The notes: generated by a model from the sequence alone, not told the origin. Shown: positions 11,598 through 23,400, counted from the stretch's first letter. The stretch: 64,000 nucleotides of DNA from Beroe forskalii (GCA_011033025.1 WFMF01000108.1:248001-312000), one strand, 5' to 3'. Translations and numbers: made by a program.

Positions 11598-13560
11598 ACT
11601 GACCTGTTAGAGCCCCTCCACAGACCTGTTCGAGCCCCCCCACTGACCTGTTCGAGCCCCTCCACTGACCTGTTCGAGCCCCTCCACTAACCTGTTCGAG
11701 CCCCTCCACTGACCTGTTCGAGCCCCTCCACTGACCTGTTCGAGCCCCTCCACTGACCTGTTCGAGCCCCTCCACTGACCTGTTCGAGCCCCTCCACTGA
11801 CCTGTTCGATACCCTCCCCTGACCTGTTCGAGCCCCTCCACTGACCTGTTCGAGCCCCTCCACTGACCTGTTCGAGCCCCTCCACTGACCTGTTCGAGCC
11901 CCTGCAGTGACCTGTTCGAGCCCCTCCACTGACCTGTTCGAGCCACTGACCTGTTCGAGCTCCTCCACTGACCTGTTCGAGCCTCTCCACTGACCTGTTC
12001 GAGCCCCTCCACTGACCTGTTCGAGCCACTCCACTGACCTGTTCGAGCCCCTCCATTGACCTGTCCGAGCCCCTCCACTGACCTGTTCGAGCCCCTCCAT
12101 TGACCTGCCCGAGCCTCTCCACTGACCTGTTCGAGCCCCTCCACTGACCTGTTCGAGCCCCTCCACTGACCTGTTCGAGCCCCTCCACTGACCTGTTCGA
12201 GCCCCTCCATTGACCTGTCCGAGCCCCTCCACTGACCAGTCCGAGCCCCCCCACTGACCTGTTCGAGCATCTCCTCCACTGACCTGTTCGAGCCCCTCCA
12301 TTGACCTGTCCGAGCCCCTCCACTGACCTGTTCGAGCCACTGACCTGTTCAAGCCTCTCCTCTACTGACCTGTTCGAGCCCCTCCACTGACCTGTTCGAG
12401 CCCCTCCACTGACCTGTTCGAGCCCCTCCACTGACCTGTTCGAGCCCCTCCACTGACCTGTTCGAGCCCCTCCAATGACCTGTTCGATCTCCTCCACTGA
12501 CCTATTCGAGCCCCTCCACTGACCTGTTCGAGCCCCTCCACTGACCTGTTCGAGCCCCTCCACTACCTGTTCGAGCCCCTCCACTGACCTTTTCGAGCCC
12601 TCCAGTTCCACTGACCTGTTCGAGCCCTACAGTTCCACTGACCTGTTCGAGCCCCTCAACTGACCTGTTCCCTCCACTGACCTGTTCGAGCCACTGACCT
12701 GTTCGAGCCCCTCAACTGACCTGTTCGAGCCCCTCCACTGACCTGTTCGAGCCTCTCCACTGACCTGTTCGAGCCCCTCCACTGACCTGTTCGAGCCTCT
12801 CCACTGACCTGTTCGAGCCCCTCCACTGACCTGTCTGAGCCCCTCCACTGACCTGTTCCTCCATTGACCTGTTCGAGCCCCTCCACTAGTCCACTGACCT
12901 GTTCGATCCCTTCCACTGACCTGTTTGAGCCCCTCCACTGACCTGTTCGAGCTCCTCCACTGACCTGTTCGAGCCCCTCCACTGACCTGTTCCCTCCACT
13001 GACCTGTTCGAGCCCCTCCACTGACCTGTTCGAGCCCCTCCACTGACCTATTCGAGCCCCTCCACTGACCTGTTCGAGCCCCTCCACTGACCTGTTCGAG
13101 CCCCTCCACTGACCTGTTCGAGCCCCTGCACTGACCTGTTCGAGCCCCTCCACTGACCTGTTCGAGCCCCTCCACTGACCTGTTCAAGCCCCTCCACTGA
13201 CCTGTTCGAGCCCCTCCACTGACCTGTTCCCTCCATTGACCTGTTCGAGCCCCTCCACTAGTCCACTGACCTGTTCGATCCCTTCCACTGACCTGTTTGA
13301 GCCCCTCCACTGACCTGTTCGAGCTCCTCCACTGACCTGTTCGAGCCCCTCCACTGACCTGTTCCCTCCACTGACCTGTTCGAGCCCCTCCACAGTGCTG
13401 TTCGAGCTCCTCCACTGACCTGTTCGAGCCCCTCCACTGACCTGTTCGAGCCCCTCCACTGACCTGTTCGAGCCCCTCCACTGACCTGTTCAAGCCACTG
13501 ACCTGTTCGAGCCACTGACCTGTTCGAGTCCCTCCACTGACCTGTTCGAGTCCCTCCACA
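11598..13560. repeat. 22-bp minisatellite carrying the splice donor of DDX18 exon 2
   Basis: About 88 copies of a 22-bp unit. In gene sense (minus) it reads GAGGGGCTCGAACAGGTCAGT plus one base, which is the last 15 nt of exon 2 (encoding EGLEQ) followed by its intron start. Every complete unit therefore contains CAG|GTCAGT. The unit has no stop in any sense frame, so exon 2 reads on for over 300 codons of repeat ([20 protein letters not shown]). A 371-bp internal duplication is visible: the landmark CTAGTCC recurs at 12886 and 13257. The right arm has only one unit (about 21198-21219). Confidence 0.96.
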
Positions 13561-14152
13561 GTGCTGTTATCCTTCTCATCATCCACCCCGACGTAGAGAG
13601 GGGACTGCTGGAGGGAGATCCGGGCCAGGTCCTCTACGTTCCTCGTCTGAGTGGCAGAGAAGAGCATGCTCTGTCGCTTGACAGGAACTAGACGCACTAT
13701 CTGCTTCATCTCCTCCTCGAAACCTACCTGTGAAGGGGGAAGAGAAAATATTACAGATTTTGTTCGAAGGAAAAGTCTAATTTGCAGGGATTGAATATCA
13801 GATGAAATTATAATTCACAGAGCGAATGCCCTACGAATCAACGTACTTCAGCACATGATCATAATAACGTACTGCGCAGCTGTCACGAGTTTGTCTAAAT
13901 AAATAAAGCGCACCACCTCTCGAAACCTACCTCTAGAATCCTGTCCGCCTCATCAATCACCAAACACTTGATGTTCCTGAAGACAAAGTTCTTGGTGTTC
14001 TGGAGGTGATCGAGCAGTCTACCGGGGGTTGCTATCAGCAGGTTTACTCCTTTACCAAGCTTCTCAACCTCCGTTTTCCTGTTAGCTCCCCCCATGATGA
14101 TACCGAAGGTGTGGCTGTGGTACTTCAGCAGGTCCCGGGCTACGCCGTATAT

Positions 14153-14240
14153 CTGGAGGGGAAGAGGTTTTGTTTAACCCAACATCAGCGGGGGGAAGAG
14201 GTTTTGTTTAACCCAACATGGGGCACTGGACTAAGGGGTA
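14153..14240. repeat. Duplicated acceptor region of DDX18 exon 1 (left arm)
   Basis: In gene sense TGTTGGGTTAAACAAAACCT followed by CTTCCCC occurs twice in tandem, just before the real acceptor CTCCAG. The right arm (20396-20466) has a diverged version of the same duplication, so it predates the split of the arms. Confidence 0.75.
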
Positions 14241-14349
14241 CAAATTATACGATCAAATTACGGTGAATAGACCAGGAAGGGTTTGAAGAAAAGTGAACTT
14301 TGCATCCTGGAATTGGAAGAATTGACTGCCAGACTGAGAATAATTTTAC

Positions 14350-14803
14350 ATTATGCACCTTCCAGGCATGTTTATGCTATGTATTCAAAAACCCTATAGG
14401 CACCAGGGTACCGTGCGCAATAAATTATTACACACTGTAGTGCCGAAATCCGGATTTATTACGCACTGTAGGTCATAATAATTTATTATGGTGCAGTAGA
14501 ACAGTGCTTAACAATTTATTTCACACAGTTGAGCAAACAGTACCTTCAAATCTTGATTTAAAACATTTCCTTGTGTTTGAAAATATTGTCATTTTTTTCG
14601 AGTAATTACGGTGCATAATTCAGTTTAATAACTCGTAAAAGTTACTAAACTCAGCATTAAAAAACCTCGGCCTTCGGCCTCGGTTTTTCAATGCCATATT
14701 ACACACTCGGGCCTTCGGCCCTCGTGTGTAATATTACGTTTAGTAACTTTTACTCGTTACTAAACCCTTCAATCTGCTCTATATGATAAGAGCATATTTA
14801 TTA
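14350..14803. mobile_element. Hairpin-rich insertion upstream of exon 1 (left arm)
   Basis: The right arm lacks this segment between GACTGCCAGACTG and TGTTCAGAGT. It contains nested palindromes: AGTTACTAAAC...GTTTAGTAACT enclosing CCTCGGCCTTCGGCCTCGG and CACACTCGGGCC...GGCCCTCGTGTG. The ends are blurred and I could not define a target duplication. No ORF is present. Confidence 0.55.
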
Positions 14804-15819
14804 TTCACTGTTCAGAGTACCTATCACCATATCAGATTCTCGTTTCGTCTGAAGTTTAAATGAAGGCTCAATACTTATTCGGAAAGCTACCAAATGTTGA
14901 AATGAGCATATTTATCAAGAACATTTAACCCAATTTTTTACCATGTACTTATTCTAATGAAATTATACAAGCAATTTTGATTTCAGCTTCATGAAACGAT
15001 ATGTGCATAATAAAATCTTATCTGTAAGATAAGAAACAGCATATTCAAATTAACTTAGTATTTTGCTGATAATATTATCAAGTGTATTTGAATATTATGT
15101 ACTGTTTTTGAGTGTAACATAATATCATGTTGCACTCAAAAGGGGGTAAAAATCAGCTTTTTTGGTACACTGCTTAAAAACTGCTGCTTTTCAATGGAAA
15201 ACCCATGAACAAATTCTTAAAGCGATGTAAGTGCACACAGATAGTAAATGTATGCAATATAAATGTATATTGTATACTGTATGAAGCCGACCAATATACA
15301 CTACAAACAATTAGCAGTCAGAGCTCAGACTGGAGTGTTTAATGAGTGCTGTAATAGAGCACTCACTACAGGTATAAGTTAGCATAGTTTAAATTTAGAT
15401 TAGCGTCGCGTATGTTCCCGGTCAGTTATAGGTTTTGTTGTTCTAGTCACTCAAACATACTCGAGGTACAATTCTATTCCTTGGTCCCTCCCCGACTTCT
15501 TTCTAACGAGATATGAATACACCCAACACACGTGTCGCTCATTCAACAAGATCTCAAAGTATCATGTTTCAGTGTGTTGCAATTGTTGGAAAACACGTGA
15601 TATCTCACAACCTCGCTCTATGAAATACTTCAGTGTGCAGTTGTGAAAAGTGTCAAGCCTTCATCACATCATATCCTCACACTCCCGTTTAGAACACCTT
15701 GGGTTTAAGAATTATTAGAGTTTTTTTAGAGTTAATGGCGCTTTTAGAGTTGATAGTGCTTTGGTTTTTGGAGTTCAAAGTACCCTGCTTTTCACAGTTC
15801 GGAGTACCTTGAACCTACA

Positions 15820-17048
15820 TCTTTAATATAAAGGAAAGAGGCACTTCTACGTTTGTATGTGAATAACTGACCCAAATGGAGCTAAAATGCCGCGATTTTT
15901 TGCGAGGCGGTAGAAAATGTCTAAACTTAAAAGATAGCATGGCCATAATTTTGGTTTAGGCTTTAGATTTTTCGTAACTAACGTCGAAAGTCCGAAAAAT
16001 CCACCTTAAAAAGAAGATCGCGTTCTAGGTTAAATTCACCAGTTGCGCGCGTCGCTATGGTGATTGGTGATTGCGCGCGCTAAACTGCACGTGCATTTTA
16101 ACGAAGACTCTGCCATTGCGTTACTTTGTACTTTGGAAACGTTTCAACTGTTTAAAGTCATAATTTACGCATTTACGTTCTCAATGGAATTTTCGAGTTT
16201 GGTAAAAAGTTTACGACAGAAGCATATCAACTCTAATCACTATTGTAGGAGAAAAGGTAAGAGTTGAACAATTTGTTCCATTGTGAAAATCAGCGATAAT
16301 TGTTTCATATGAAGATATTTGTAGTTTCTATGGTTGGCTGTGAGGATTCGACAGAAGGAGGAATTTATAATTACTCAAGTTAGAAGTGGGTTCTAAACAG
16401 ATGAAAATGCGGACTATTTTGATTTCAATGATCTTGGATTCAAATTTGTTACCCATCTTTTCTCCGAATCTGAACTTTGGATTAGAAAACGGTCATTGTT
16501 CTTGAGTTTTTCTTATTTAATGTTGTGTCCTCGACATTAATTTACAATCGCAAAATCTGCAACATTTTTATTTATATTCAAATCCTATGTAAATATTTTG
16601 TAATTTCGTTACGTTGCACCCCTACCCCCAGCAACAAAAATTGCATCAATGACTTCGTTCAATTTATTGTTCGTCCAACTGACTATACGTCCAATTAAAG
16701 TTAGAGTGGGTTAAAAACAGATGAAAATATGTACAATTTTGATTTCAATGAGATTGGATTCAAATTTGTTGCCCATCTTTTCTCCGAATCAGAACTTTGG
16801 ATTATAAAACCATTGTTCTTGAGTTCTTCTTATTTACTGTTATGTGTCCTTGACAATTGACATTAAATCGCAAAATCTGCAATGTATTTTGACTCAAATT
16901 CAAATCCTATGTTAATATTTCGTAATTTCGTTACGTTGCACCCCTACCCCCATTAACAAAAAATTGCATTAATGACTTCGTTCAATTTATTGTACGTCCA
17001 ACTGAATATATACGTCCAATTAAAGAGAAAACCCAACGGGTTTTCTCG
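15820..17048 (+). mobile_element. Helitron-like non-autonomous element (1.23 kb)
   Basis: It starts TCTTTAATATAAA directly after an A and ends with the hairpin AGAAAACCC-aac-GGGTTTTCT followed by CG, directly before a T. There is no target duplication. The right arm supplies the empty site (CTTTAA joined to TTCAAAATAAAAC near 19205). Insertion between A and T, a 5' TC and a 3' terminal hairpin are Helitron hallmarks, though the end is CTCG instead of CTRR. No Rep/helicase ORF is present. Elements at 29160 and 33516 share the start and internal motifs. Confidence 0.78.
16375..17024. repeat. About 325-bp tandem duplication inside the Helitron-like element
   Basis: Two direct copies, each running from GTTAGAGTGGGTT-like sequence through GATTTCAATGA, TTGCCCATCTTTTCTCCGAA and GTAATTTCGTTACGTTGCAC to CGTCCAATTAAAG. 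They differ by scattered substitutions and small indels. Confidence 0.88.
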
Positions 17049-17762
17049 TTCAAAATAAAACATAACCAATTGTGATGTGCTATTCGATGCCTATGAAGCC
17101 ACCGGTGTGACTTCATAATGTAGAAATAGTGAGGTTATCAAATTAAAGTTCCACAATTAATACTTCAAGATAGTGCGGCTGTTTTCGAATTAGTTTTCTA
17201 TTTGTGTCACGGTTCTATCATTTGCAAGGAACATAATATCGACATAGGTAGGATAAAACCTTCATATCATGACATTTTTCTACTTTGATAGATACTAAAT
17301 GTTTGATGAATAACTTTGTTGCCGTTGTATCAACAGTAATTCCATCAAAAAGCTGTTGAGGCGGCTAAAATTTACTGCACAGCTGCGTACTGAAAGTTTC
17401 ATGCAAATGGCCAAATTCTCAGATTCTTCCCGCGGACATGAATACCGTGACAGAGTGGTACATAGGGGCTAAAGACGAATATTTCCTGAGCGGCTTATAA
17501 TTGTACATTCTTGAAACTCGCTTTGTTAATTGTAATTGAATGTGATCTAGCTCGCAATTTTATCAGTTTTTCATTGTTGATAAGCGTTTCGATGGAAAAT
17601 TGAAGAATACCAGTGATGTAATTAAGTTGATAATTATTGACTTACAATTACGCGTTGGGGCTGAATGTAAACGTCGCTGCAAAATATTGTGTTCCGTGTT
17701 TACAGTTGCAATATGAAACCGATTTCTTTCATCGATAACTTTAAATTTATCACCTGTATTTG

Positions 17763-18473
17763 AGACCTTGCTTTTGAATACTCTGCCAGCGAGGAAAATT
17801 ACTTTTCATCTGATTTTTGGGTAATTTTATGGTGTATTTTTTTTTAAATTACGACTTTTCAAGATTTCACTTTTCCAATTAACCCTCTTATTTGAGTCAC
17901 GAGGTTCATGGCAATAATATCCCCGAAGCAAGCAATGATTATCGGGGTTAAGCGAAACCAGGAAGCGCTTAGCTCTTAGGATTAGAGCCCCACCCGGGGC
18001 TTGAGACCTCAAAGTTCTGGGCGTTTCTACGGAAAACGAAGATGGATCGGCAAGGGATGGATAACATGTTCGAGCCGTTCAGTAGTAATGTTTCAGAAAA
18101 TTACTGTGAAGTATGTTATTTGGGAGCTTCAAAAGTCAGTGGTCAGAGACGAAAATCTTCATTGACAATGGGGATTCCGCCACATTTGTTGATCGGGTAC
18201 GATGAAGATGAAGAGGATGAGGATTTTGAAGATGAATATGAAGAAGGAGAAGACGATGAAGATGACGATGAAGAAGAACATACGGAATACAGATATTGTT
18301 ATTGTTATAAAAAAGACGACGAAGATGAGGACGACGAAGATGAAGATGACGAAGATGAAGACGACGAAGATGAAGACGACGATGACGAAGATGAAGACGA
18401 CGATGACGAAGATGAAGACGAAGATGATGAAGATGAAGACGACGATGACGATGACGAAGATGAATGATGAGAT
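17763..18473. other. Unique spacer between the inverted arms
   Basis: About 710 bp that is not repeated elsewhere in the window. It contains the acidic ORF at 18042-18467 and, upstream of it, a GC-richer segment (17880-18010) with small inverted repeats such as ATCCCCGA/TCGGGGT. No tRNA or ncRNA model fits that segment by eye. Confidence 0.7.
18042..18467 (+). CDS. Acidic-repeat ORF (141 aa) in the palindrome spacer, unrecognised
   Basis: The ORF starts ATGGATCGGCAAGGG and runs to TGA. Residues 1-52 are of mixed composition (two CxxC-like cysteines in ENYCEVCYLG; RRKSS). The rest is almost only D and E, broken by a TEYRYCYCYKK island at about 81-91. The DNA of the tail is a GAT/GAC/GAA microsatellite. 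No family is recognised. It may be a terminal exon of a nuclear acidic protein, or a microsatellite that happens to be open. It is not the missing N-terminus of DDX18 as far as I can tell. Its location in the single-copy spacer of the palindrome is odd. Confidence 0.35.
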   Translation: MDRQGMDNMFEPFSSNVSENYCEVCYLGASKVSGQRRKSSLTMGIPPHLLIGYDEDEEDEDFEDEYEEGEDDEDDDEEEHTEYRYCYCYKKDDEDEDDEDEDDEDEDDEDEDDDDEDEDDDDEDEDEDDEDEDDDDDDEDE

Positions 18474-20395
18474 GGATACAGGTGATAAATTTAAAGTTAT
18501 CGATGAAAGAAAACGGTTTCATATTGCAACTGTAAACACGGAACACAATATTTTGCAGCGACGTTTACATTCAGCCCCAACGCGTAATTGTAAGTCATTA
18601 ATTATAAACTTAATTACATCACTGGTATTCTTCCATTTTCCATAGAAACGCTTATCAAGAATGAAAACACACATTCAATTACAATTAACAAAGCGAGTTT
18701 CAAGAATACTTTCGTAATACGTTCACGAATACGCTTAATCAAGAATGTACAATTACAAGCCGCTCAGGAAATATTCGTCTTTAGCCCCTACGTACCACTC
18801 TGTCACGGTGTTCATGTCCGCGGGAAGAATCTGAGAATTTGGCCATTTGCATGAAACTTTCAGTACGCAGCTGTGCAGTAAATTTTAGCCGCCTCAACAA
18901 CTTTTTGATGGAATTACTGTTGATACAACGGCAACAAAGTTATTCATCAAACATTTAGTATCTATCAAAGTAGAAAAATGTCATGATATGAAGGTTTTAT
19001 CCTACCTATGTCGATATTGTGTTCCTTGCAAATGATAGAACAGTGACACAAATAGAAAACTAATTCGAAAACAGCTGCACTATCTTGAAGTATTTATTGT
19101 GGAACTTTAATTTGATAACCTCACTATTTCTACATTATGAAGTCACCCCGGTGGCTTCATAGGCATCGAATAGCACATCACAAGTGGTTATGTTTTATTT
19201 TGAATTAAAGTGCAAGGTACTCCGAACTGTAAAAAGCAAGGTTCTCTGAACCCCAAAAACCAAAGCACAAAAAAATAGAAGTCACTCTTAATTCTAAAAG
19301 CCAAGGTGTTCTGAACGGGAGTGTGATGATATGATGTGATGAAGGCTTGACACTATTCACAGCTGCACACTGTGAAGTATTTCAAAGTGCGACGTTGTGA
19401 GATATCACGTGTTGCACCTATTGCAACACACTGAAACATGATACTTAGAGATCTTGTTGAATGAGCGACACGTGTGTTGGGTGTATTCATATCTCGTTAG
19501 AAAGAAGTCGGGGAGGGACCAAGGAATAGAATTGTACCTTGAGTATGTTTGAGTGACTAGAACAACAAAACCTTGAACTGACCGGGAACATGCGCTAATC
19601 TAAATTTAAACTATACTAACTTGTACCTGAAGTGAGTGCTCTATAACAACACTCATTAAACACTCCAGTCTGAGCTCTGACTGCTAATTGTTTGTAGTGT
19701 ATCTTGATCCGCTTCATACGGTATACAATATACATTACATTACATTTACTATCTGTGTGCACTTACATCGCTTTAACTGGGTTGTGGATTGGGTATTGAT
19801 GCGAGAATTTGTTCATGGTTTTTCCATTGAAAAGCAGCAGTTTTTAAGCAGTGTACCAAAAAAGCTGATTTTTACCCCCTTTTGAGTGCAACATGATATT
19901 ATGTTACACTCAAAAACAGTACATAATATTCAAATACACTTGATAATATTATCAGCAAAATATTAAGTTTATTTGAATATGCTGTTTCTTATCTTACAGA
20001 TAAGAGTTTTATGCACATATCGTTTCATGAAGCTGAAATCAAAATTTGCTTGTGTAATTTCATTAGAATAAGGACTTAGGACATGGTAAAAAACTGGGTT
20101 AACGGTTTTTGATAATTAATGTGCTCAGTTCAAAATTTAGTAACTTTCCGAATAAGTATTGAGCGGTGAGCCTTCATTTAAACTTCAGACTGAACGAGAA
20201 TCTGATATGGTAAAAGGGACTCTGAACATTGAACATTTTTTAACACAGTCTGGCAGTCAATTCTTCCAATTCCAGGATACAATTCCAAGATACAAAGTTC
20301 TCTTTTCCTCAAACCCTCCTCCTTCCAAGGTCTAATCACCGTGTAATCACTGTAATTTGATCGTATAATTTGTATTCCCCCTTAGCCCAGTGCCC

Positions 20396-20466
20396 CATGT
20401 TGGGTTAAACAAACCCTTCCCCCTGCAGTTGTAGGGTTAAGCAAACCCTTCACTCTTCCCCTCCAG
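20396..20466. repeat. Duplicated acceptor region of DDX18 exon 1 (right arm)
   Basis: GTTGGGTTAAACAAACCCTT and GTAGGGTTAAGCAAACCCTT lie in tandem before the acceptor CTCCAG. This is the diverged counterpart of the duplication at 14153-14240. Confidence 0.7.
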
Positions 20467-23400
20467 ATATACGGCGTAGCCCGGGACCTCCTCAAGTACC
20501 ACAGCCACACCTTCGGTATCATCATGGGGGGAGCTAACCGGAAAACAGAGGTTGAGAAGCTTGGTAAAGGAGTAAACCTGCTGATAGCAACACCCGGTAG
20601 ACTGCTGGATCACCTCCAGAACACTAAGAACTTTGTGTTCAGGAATATCAAGTGTTTGGTGATAGATGAGGCGGACAGGATACTAGAGGTAGGTTACTAT
20701 TTAATAGGTGGTACCAGAGATGAGAATCATTCTGAAATTTCTGAGACGCGCGGTGGCACGTACGTACGTGGATATACCGTAAAACCAATATCACGCACGT
20801 AAAAATGGCTTTAATATGGCAATTTCAGAAGGCGTGTTCTCAGAACCCTTGACACCTTCGTAGTGGTGTGTTGAAGCACGTTCCTAGCGCATTCGCCATA
20901 TGAATTGAAATTTCAATTGATATTTAGTCCCTGTAAAGTAGATCTTTCCTTCGAAGTCGGAACTGAGTCAAATATTTTCACTGAAAACTTTCGACAAATC
21001 TTTAATTTTTCTCTATCCCTTCACAGGTAGGGTTCGAGGAGGAAATGAAGCAGATAGTGCGTCTAGTTCCTGTCAAGCGGCAGAGCATGCTCTTCTCTGC
21101 CACTCAGACGAGGAACGTGGAGGACCTGGCCCGGATCTCTCTCCAGCAGTCCCCTCTTTATGTTGGAGTGGACGATGAGAAGGATAACAGCACTGTGGAG
21201 GGGCTCGAACAGGTTAGCGCTCTTCCGAGAGTTCCTTGTTTGCCTGGGTGTTCTTTCCGAAACACACTTGAGTCAAAAACAGACTTAATATAAGTCAAAA
21301 TTGGAGTATACATTCACAATTGAAATTTTTGACTTTAGTCTGCTGAGGAAAGGACCCCATGATCTCTCACTGGATGCTCGTCTCTCTTGGTTTAAACGGA
21401 TATCTATCCGCTATCTTTCGTGTGTACGCATCCTCCTGACTTTTTCGTGTGGTTCTTTAATCTTAATATATGTCGGGCCGGTTTGGGCTCAGGTTTGTTC
21501 GTTTGTTTGTTTCTCTTTTTGTTGGTCCCTCTCACCCTCCCGTAACCTCAGGGATACGTAGTATGTTTGTTTCTCTACCCTTCTCACCCTCCCATATCCT
21601 AGGGTTACGTAGTATGCCCGAGTGACAAGCGGTTCATGCTTCTCTTCACCTTTGTCAAGAAGAACAAGGACAAGAAGTGCATGGTCTTCTTCTCGAGCTG
21701 CAACTCCGTCAAGTACCATGCAGAGCTCTTCAACTACATTGACATCCCCGTTAAAGACATTCATGTAAGTGGAGGAAGTCGAGCTGCCGTGATTTGACCA
21801 TATTTGTACCGTTTTATATGTAACAGTTTATTTGATCTGGTCGTGTTTAATGTCTGTAAAGCACGAGGGGAATTTATCATGTATTCATGTACTGTATATA
21901 GCTCAAGTATGATGCTCATTTAGGCTTTCATTTAGATAAAGTTAAACCATTTTGATTTTACTAGATTATTTTCATAACAGAAAAATACTGAATAGAGTTT
22001 TTTTTCAATTTCAATGCTTTTATGAAGATGGGAACTGTTTACAATGAATTGAAGTGATTAAAACAACTGAATAAGAGTGTAGAACAGTCAAAGTAAACGC
22101 AACAGACCGTTACACAAACCCCATGACTAAGACAGCCTAACTAAATTATGTGCATAATATTCCCATATTCTCAGGGCAAACAAAAGCAGCAGAAGCGCAC
22201 CACCACGTTCTTTGAGTTCTGTAACGCTAAGAGCGGCGTGTTGTTCTGTACGGACGTTGCAGCTCGAGGTCTGGATATTCCGGCAGTGGACTGGATCATC
22301 CAGTTCGATCCACCTGACGATCCAAAGGAGTACATCCACCGGGTGGGACGGACAGCGAGGGCAGGTGGAGCAGGCAACGCCCTACTCTTCCTGCTACCCA
22401 AAGAGATAGCCTTCCTCAGATACCTCAAACATGCCAAGGTGGGTAATGGGGGTGGGTATTGGGTATTGGATATGGGGGTTGCAGAGTATTGGGTAATGGG
22501 GGTTGCAGAGTATTGGGTAATGGGTGGTTACTGGGTAATGGGTAATGGGGGTTGCAGAGTATTGGGTAATGGGGTTGCAGAGTATTGGGTAATGGGTGGT
22601 TACTGGGTAATGGGTAATGGGGGTTGCAGAGTATTGGGTAATGGGGTTGCAGAGTATTGGGTAATGGGGTGCAGAGTATTGGGTAATGGGGGTTGCAGAG
22701 TATTGGGTAATGAGGGTTGCAGGGTATTGGGTAATGGGGTGCAGAGTATTGGGTAATGAGGGTTGCAGAGTATTGGGTAATGGGGGTTGCAGAGTATTGG
22801 GTAATGAGGGTTGCAGAGTATTGGGTAATGAGGGTTGCAGAGTATTGGGTAATGGGGGTTGCAGAGTATTGGGTAATGGGGGTTGCAGAGTATTGGGTAA
22901 TGGGGGTTGCAGAGTATTGGGTAATGGGTGGTTACTGGGTAATGGGTAATGGGGGTTGCAGAGTATTGGGTAATGGGGGTTGCAGAGTATTGGGTAATGG
23001 GTGGTTACTGGGTAATGGGTAATGGGGGTTGCAGAGTATTGGGTAATGGGGGTTGCAGAGTATTGGGTAATGGGGTGCAGAGTATTGGGTAATGGGGGTT
23101 GCAGAGTATTGGGTAATGAGGGTTGCAGGGTATTGGGTAATGGGGTGCAGAGTATTGGGTAATGAGGGGTTGCAGAGTAGGTAATGGGGGTTGCAGAGTA
23201 TTGGGTAATGAGGGTTGCAGAGTATTGGGTAATGAGGGTTGCAGAGTATTGGGTAATGGGGGTTGCAGAGTATTGGGTAATGGGGGGTTGCGAGTATTGG
23301 GTAATGGGGTTGCAGAGTATTGGGTAATGAGGGTTGCAGAGTATTGGGTAATGGGGGTTGCAGAGTATTGGGTAATGGGGGTTGCAGAGTATTGGGTAAT

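Larger units (their letters stand above)
4831..14152 (-). pseudogene. DDX18: DDX18/Has1-type DEAD-box helicase, 3' portion, left-arm copy
   Basis: Six minus-strand exons, 5' to 3': 14152-13931, 13727-13542, 11356-11195, 10785-10522, 9963-9907 and 5016-4831. Exons 1-5 encode the same amino acids as the right-arm copy: DEAD (motif II), SAT (III), ARGLD (V) and HRVGRTAR (VI) are present and all junctions keep GT-AG. Compared with the right copy the last exon lacks 3 nt (ASHSLK becomes ASPLK) and then 2 nt after DLDLA, so the frame shifts and ends early in a different tail, losing the lysine-rich C-terminus. The exons for motifs Q, I and Ia are absent, as in the other arm. Intron 2 holds the 2-kb minisatellite and intron 5 the 4.3-kb insertion. 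It may be a recent pseudogene, a divergent allele or a sequencing-error variant. The family remodels pre-rRNA in the nucleolus. Confidence 0.8.
4485..17762. repeat. Left arm of a large inverted duplication
   Basis: Read in reverse complement, this interval matches 18474-25250 in the same order: outer flank, six DDX18 exons, introns and about 2 kb of upstream noncoding DNA. The outer end is at CATCTCGG/CCGAGATG (about 4485 and 25250); the inner end is at CACCTGTAT/ATACAGGTG (about 17760 and 18474). This arm is about 6.5 kb longer because of insertions at 5253-9527, about 14350-14803 and 15820-17048 and the 22-bp array at 11598-13560. It lacks most of the 24-bp array of the right arm. Confidence 0.92.

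Noticed and set aside
11607-13709. Open frames of 160-360 residues with [15 protein letters not shown] repeats
   Set aside because: They are translations of the 22-bp minisatellite, open in all three sense frames because the unit has no stop; only the first 62 codons are DDX18 exon 2.
17880-18010. tRNA-like GC-rich segment in the palindrome spacer
   Set aside because: Cloverleaf arms and the T-loop consensus could not be fitted.
18136-18546. Minus-strand HLRHRRLHLR-rich frame
   Set aside because: Antisense of the GAT/GAC microsatellite.
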